A DNA stretch of 6,899 bases. Source: an uncultured Gammaproteobacteria bacterium (GTDB taxonomy: Bacteria > Pseudomonadota > Gammaproteobacteria > Pseudomonadales > DT-91). The stretch is taken from positions 1,313 to 8,211 of the forward strand of contig CAKMZU010000158.1 in the NCBI GenBank assembly GCA_929200485.1, given 5' to 3'. Every line of letters starts with the position of its first letter. The stretch's first letter is position 1. Of the stretch, positions 5,203-6,899 are shown one piece after another. Made by a program: the position numbers and the translations under genes. The notes under the pieces are model-generated. The model saw nothing but the letters and a program-made list of their open reading frames with translations, had not been told where the DNA came from and searched no databases.

Positions 5203-6084
5203 TTGATAACAATAAAGATTGTTAATGCTGAAGATGTATCTGTGTACCAAGAGGCACTTGAGGCTCTAGAATCGAAGTTAGAATATCCTTTAGCAAACGG
5301 TGAGCGGTTTCGTATATCACATGGCAATGATTACTCAGCATTTTTTTCGATGATTGGAAAAGCTACCTTTTTCTTAGCGTTTAAAGAAAATAGGCTTATT
5401 GGCTGTTTGAGCACTATCCAGAAAAATGTTTCTATTTCTGGCTGGAAAAAAAAGGCTGTTTACTTTTGTGATCTTAAAATTCTTCCTTCAGAACAAGGAA
5501 GGGGTGTTGCAAATAAAATCTATAAGAGCGCTCTTCTTTGGATGCTAAAATCAGGGATACTATTTAGGTTTCCATTGGTTTACTTTGTAGCAATGCAAGG
5601 AAATGGGGGGGATTTTATGCAAGGTTTATCCTCTTCGTGGGTATCAAAAGCATTCAGGAATGTAGCGGACCTGAATATTTACTTTGCAGATAGATTAGCT
5701 TTAAAAGAACTTTCGCAAGGTAGCTATAAAAAAAATGCATGCGTTCAATTGTCTTCGCTAGGTGAGAAACTTTCTAGATTTTTCAGTCTGTCGGGGGTTA
5801 AAGATCTGACAAACACGGTAAACGGTAGCCAAATCTCTCTTCAGCACATTTTGGCAAGCAGAGATTTTTGTGAAAATCCTGAGAATACATTAAAGGATTT
5901 AGCTGAAAGAGCAGATAATGATGATCATATTTGTTTCGCTATTGATTCGCGTGAAATCATGAGTATTGCCAGTCTTGATCGAGTAGGGGTATACCCCAAT
6001 GGTATGGCAAAGATATATTGTGATTGTTTTACAGGGATACGAGTTAAAAAACATACCTTTTGGATATCAACAAATGAAATTTAA
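5203..6084 (+). CDS. GNAT-family N-acyltransferase with unusual C-terminal extension
   Basis: The 293-residue product begins ITIKIVNAEDV. Residues about 1-150 have the GNAT pattern: strand ATFFLAFKENRLIGCLSTIQ (54-73), strand AVYFCDLKIL (85-94) and motif A LPSEQGRGVANKIYKSALLW (94-113). The pyrophosphate loop Q98-G-R-G101-V-A103 fits (Q/R)xxGx(G/A) for binding acyl-CoA. Such enzymes acylate primary amines; the neighbouring aminocarboxypropyl transferase would make a suitable free alpha-amino group. Residues about 150-293 match nothing I recognise (SLGEKLSRFFSLSG; then a Cys-rich IYCDCFTG) and are long for a simple GNAT; they may be a degenerate second GNAT or a substrate-binding domain. The start is TTG, set by the AGGAGG at 5187-5192. 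The end overlaps the next gene by 11 bases. Confidence 0.85.
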   Translation: MITIKIVNAEDVSVYQEALEALESKLEYPLANGERFRISHGNDYSAFFSMIGKATFFLAFKENRLIGCLSTIQKNVSISGWKKKAVYFCDLKILPSEQGRGVANKIYKSALLWMLKSGILFRFPLVYFVAMQGNGGDFMQGLSSSWVSKAFRNVADLNIYFADRLALKELSQGSYKKNACVQLSSLGEKLSRFFSLSGVKDLTNTVNGSQISLQHILASRDFCENPENTLKDLAERADNDDHICFAIDSREIMSIASLDRVGVYPNGMAKIYCDCFTGIRVKKHTFWISTNEI

Positions 6085-6817
6085 TGATGATCGACCCTCC
6101 GATCTTTCGGAGCTTATTAGTAGAATTTTAGAAGAGTCTGGTTATAAGGATAACCCATATTTTACATCATTAAGCAATGGGGCTATGGGGCTTGAAGACT
6201 TCGTTGAAACTCAAGTCCAATTCTATTTTGCCGTTGTTTTTTTTCCAAGACCAATGGCTGCAGCAGCAGCAAAGATTCCAACTCATAAATCACGATTGGA
6301 AATTATGAGAAATGCATGGGAAGAACATGGAAGCGGTTCAGAGGATAAATTTCATGATAACACTTTTATTAAGTTTCTAAGTACTGTGAGTGAACACAAA
6401 ATACAAGATATCCAAAGTCGAGAGCTGTGGCCGGAAGTTAGGGCGTTTAACACTACACTCTCTGGAGCTTGTGTTCTAGATGAGCACATTGTAAGTGTTG
6501 GAATGCTGGGAATGATCGAGTTGATGTTTAGTTATATATCTACTTGGATTGGTCAGGCTGTAGTAAATAATGGTTGGGTGGATAAAGCAGATCTTGTTCA
6601 TTACGACTTGCACGAGCAACTGGATATAAAACATTCTCAGGATTTTTTTAACGTAATTGAATCGTCGTGGAGTAATTCTGTGGAGGATCGTTACTTGATA
6701 GAGCAAGGGCTTCGTTTGGGAGCTTATTGTTTTAACAACCTTTATCTTGGGCTATTTAATAGTAGGTCTACTCGTAGGTTATCAAACACTCCTATATTGA
6801 GGCACCAGAGGACGTGA
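6074..6817 (+). CDS. Haem-oxygenase-like diiron oxidase (HDO / iron-containing redox enzyme family)
   Basis: From ATG 6074 the product has 247 residues, the usual length for this all-helical family. An apparent full ligand set is visible: E45 in FVETQVQFYFAV, E84 and H94 in AWEEHGSGSEDKFH, E149 in GMIELMFSY, and H180, D184 and H187 in DLHEQLDIKHSQDF. This is the E...ExxG...H...E...HxxxDxxH pattern of haem-oxygenase-like diiron enzymes (UndA, BesC and SznF relatives). Family knowledge: members use Fe(II) and O2 for oxidative decarboxylation, C-C cleavage, desaturation or N-oxygenation, often of amino acids. Here it would act last, on the product of the two preceding enzymes. The frame is open from 5999, but the ATG there would overlap the GNAT gene by 86 bases; 6074 overlaps by 11 (ATGAAATTTAA) with a weak GGAT 8 bases upstream. 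The last ten or so residues are not family-like. Confidence 0.88.
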   Translation: MKFNDDRPSDLSELISRILEESGYKDNPYFTSLSNGAMGLEDFVETQVQFYFAVVFFPRPMAAAAAKIPTHKSRLEIMRNAWEEHGSGSEDKFHDNTFIKFLSTVSEHKIQDIQSRELWPEVRAFNTTLSGACVLDEHIVSVGMLGMIELMFSYISTWIGQAVVNNGWVDKADLVHYDLHEQLDIKHSQDFFNVIESSWSNSVEDRYLIEQGLRLGAYCFNNLYLGLFNSRSTRRLSNTPILRHQRT

Positions 6818-6899
6818 ATTACCCCGTGTAGGGCTATGAGACAACGTGGGTGCTAGAGTGCTGTTATGAGCTTCGATAAAGATGCGGCCAGTGTCGGCA
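6818..6899 (+). other. Trailing region with possible start of another gene at 6866
   Basis: After the oxidase stop there is no clear terminator. An ATG at 6866 opens a frame (MSFDKDAASVG) that runs off the window edge. The only purines upstream are TAGAG at 6854-6858, so this is a weak candidate. The stretch has fewer A/T runs than the operon and may mark the edge of the transferred block. Nothing else is recognised. Confidence 0.2.

Noticed and set aside
6476..6706. 76-codon minus-strand frame inside the diiron oxidase gene
   Set aside because: Antisense to conserved metal-ligand helices of the oxidase; no family-like sequence.
6818..6899. Group II intron or new mobile element starting after the oxidase
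   Set aside because: GTGTAGGG is not followed by any recognisable intron domain or transposon end in the bases available.
1..6899. CRISPR array, tRNA or rRNA gene
   Set aside because: No regularly spaced repeats and no tRNA- or rRNA-like sequences were found by reading both strands.

Overview
The window is an AT-rich accessory stretch. The short, tightly packed genes and the style of the Fic, AlbA_2 and IS200/IS605 proteins suggest a gammaproteobacterium, perhaps Shewanella- or Vibrio-like. That is an impression: there is no rRNA, tRNA or core gene to confirm it. Every gene that looks real is on the + strand except a transposase remnant.

Left part (1-1965): the C-terminal part of a Fic-domain (AMPylase-type) protein with a winged-helix tail runs in from the left edge. 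It is followed by an intact AlbA_2/Schlafen-type protein with a GHKL-like ATPase tail (662-1804) and a possible 45-codon basic peptide. This combination is typical of regulatory or defence-rich islands.

Middle (1971-3109): a compact three-gene unit encodes a two-helix membrane protein with a bacterial PH domain (bPH_2), an unrecognised 61-residue protein, and a single-pass membrane protein. A plausible promoter precedes it, and its last two genes overlap in a TAATG.

About 3106-3815 is a decayed IS605-type element of about 0.7 kb. Both end hairpins are present. Only the C-terminal part of tnpB (- strand, zinc ribbon) and of tnpA (+ strand, catalytic Tyr) survive, fused near 3545 after a deletion that removed both N-terminal halves. 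The right end of the element supplies the stop codon of the membrane-protein gene before it. Removing the element in silico extends that gene by 11-14 codons, so the middle unit and the right-hand operon were probably once contiguous.

Right part (3884-6817) is the most interesting region. One or two very short ORFs and a 70-codon gene lead by an ATGA overlap into a DUF3419/BtaA-like S-adenosylmethionine 3-amino-3-carboxypropyl transferase. Next come a GNAT acyltransferase (TTG start) and a haem-oxygenase-like diiron oxidase (HDO) with a complete apparent metal-ligand set. The genes overlap or nearly abut, so they look like one translationally coupled biosynthetic operon. A plausible scheme is transfer or cyclisation of the aminocarboxypropyl group of SAM, N-acylation, then iron-dependent oxidation. 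I do not recognise this exact combination and I infer no specific product. The last 82 bases hold only a possible start of another gene.
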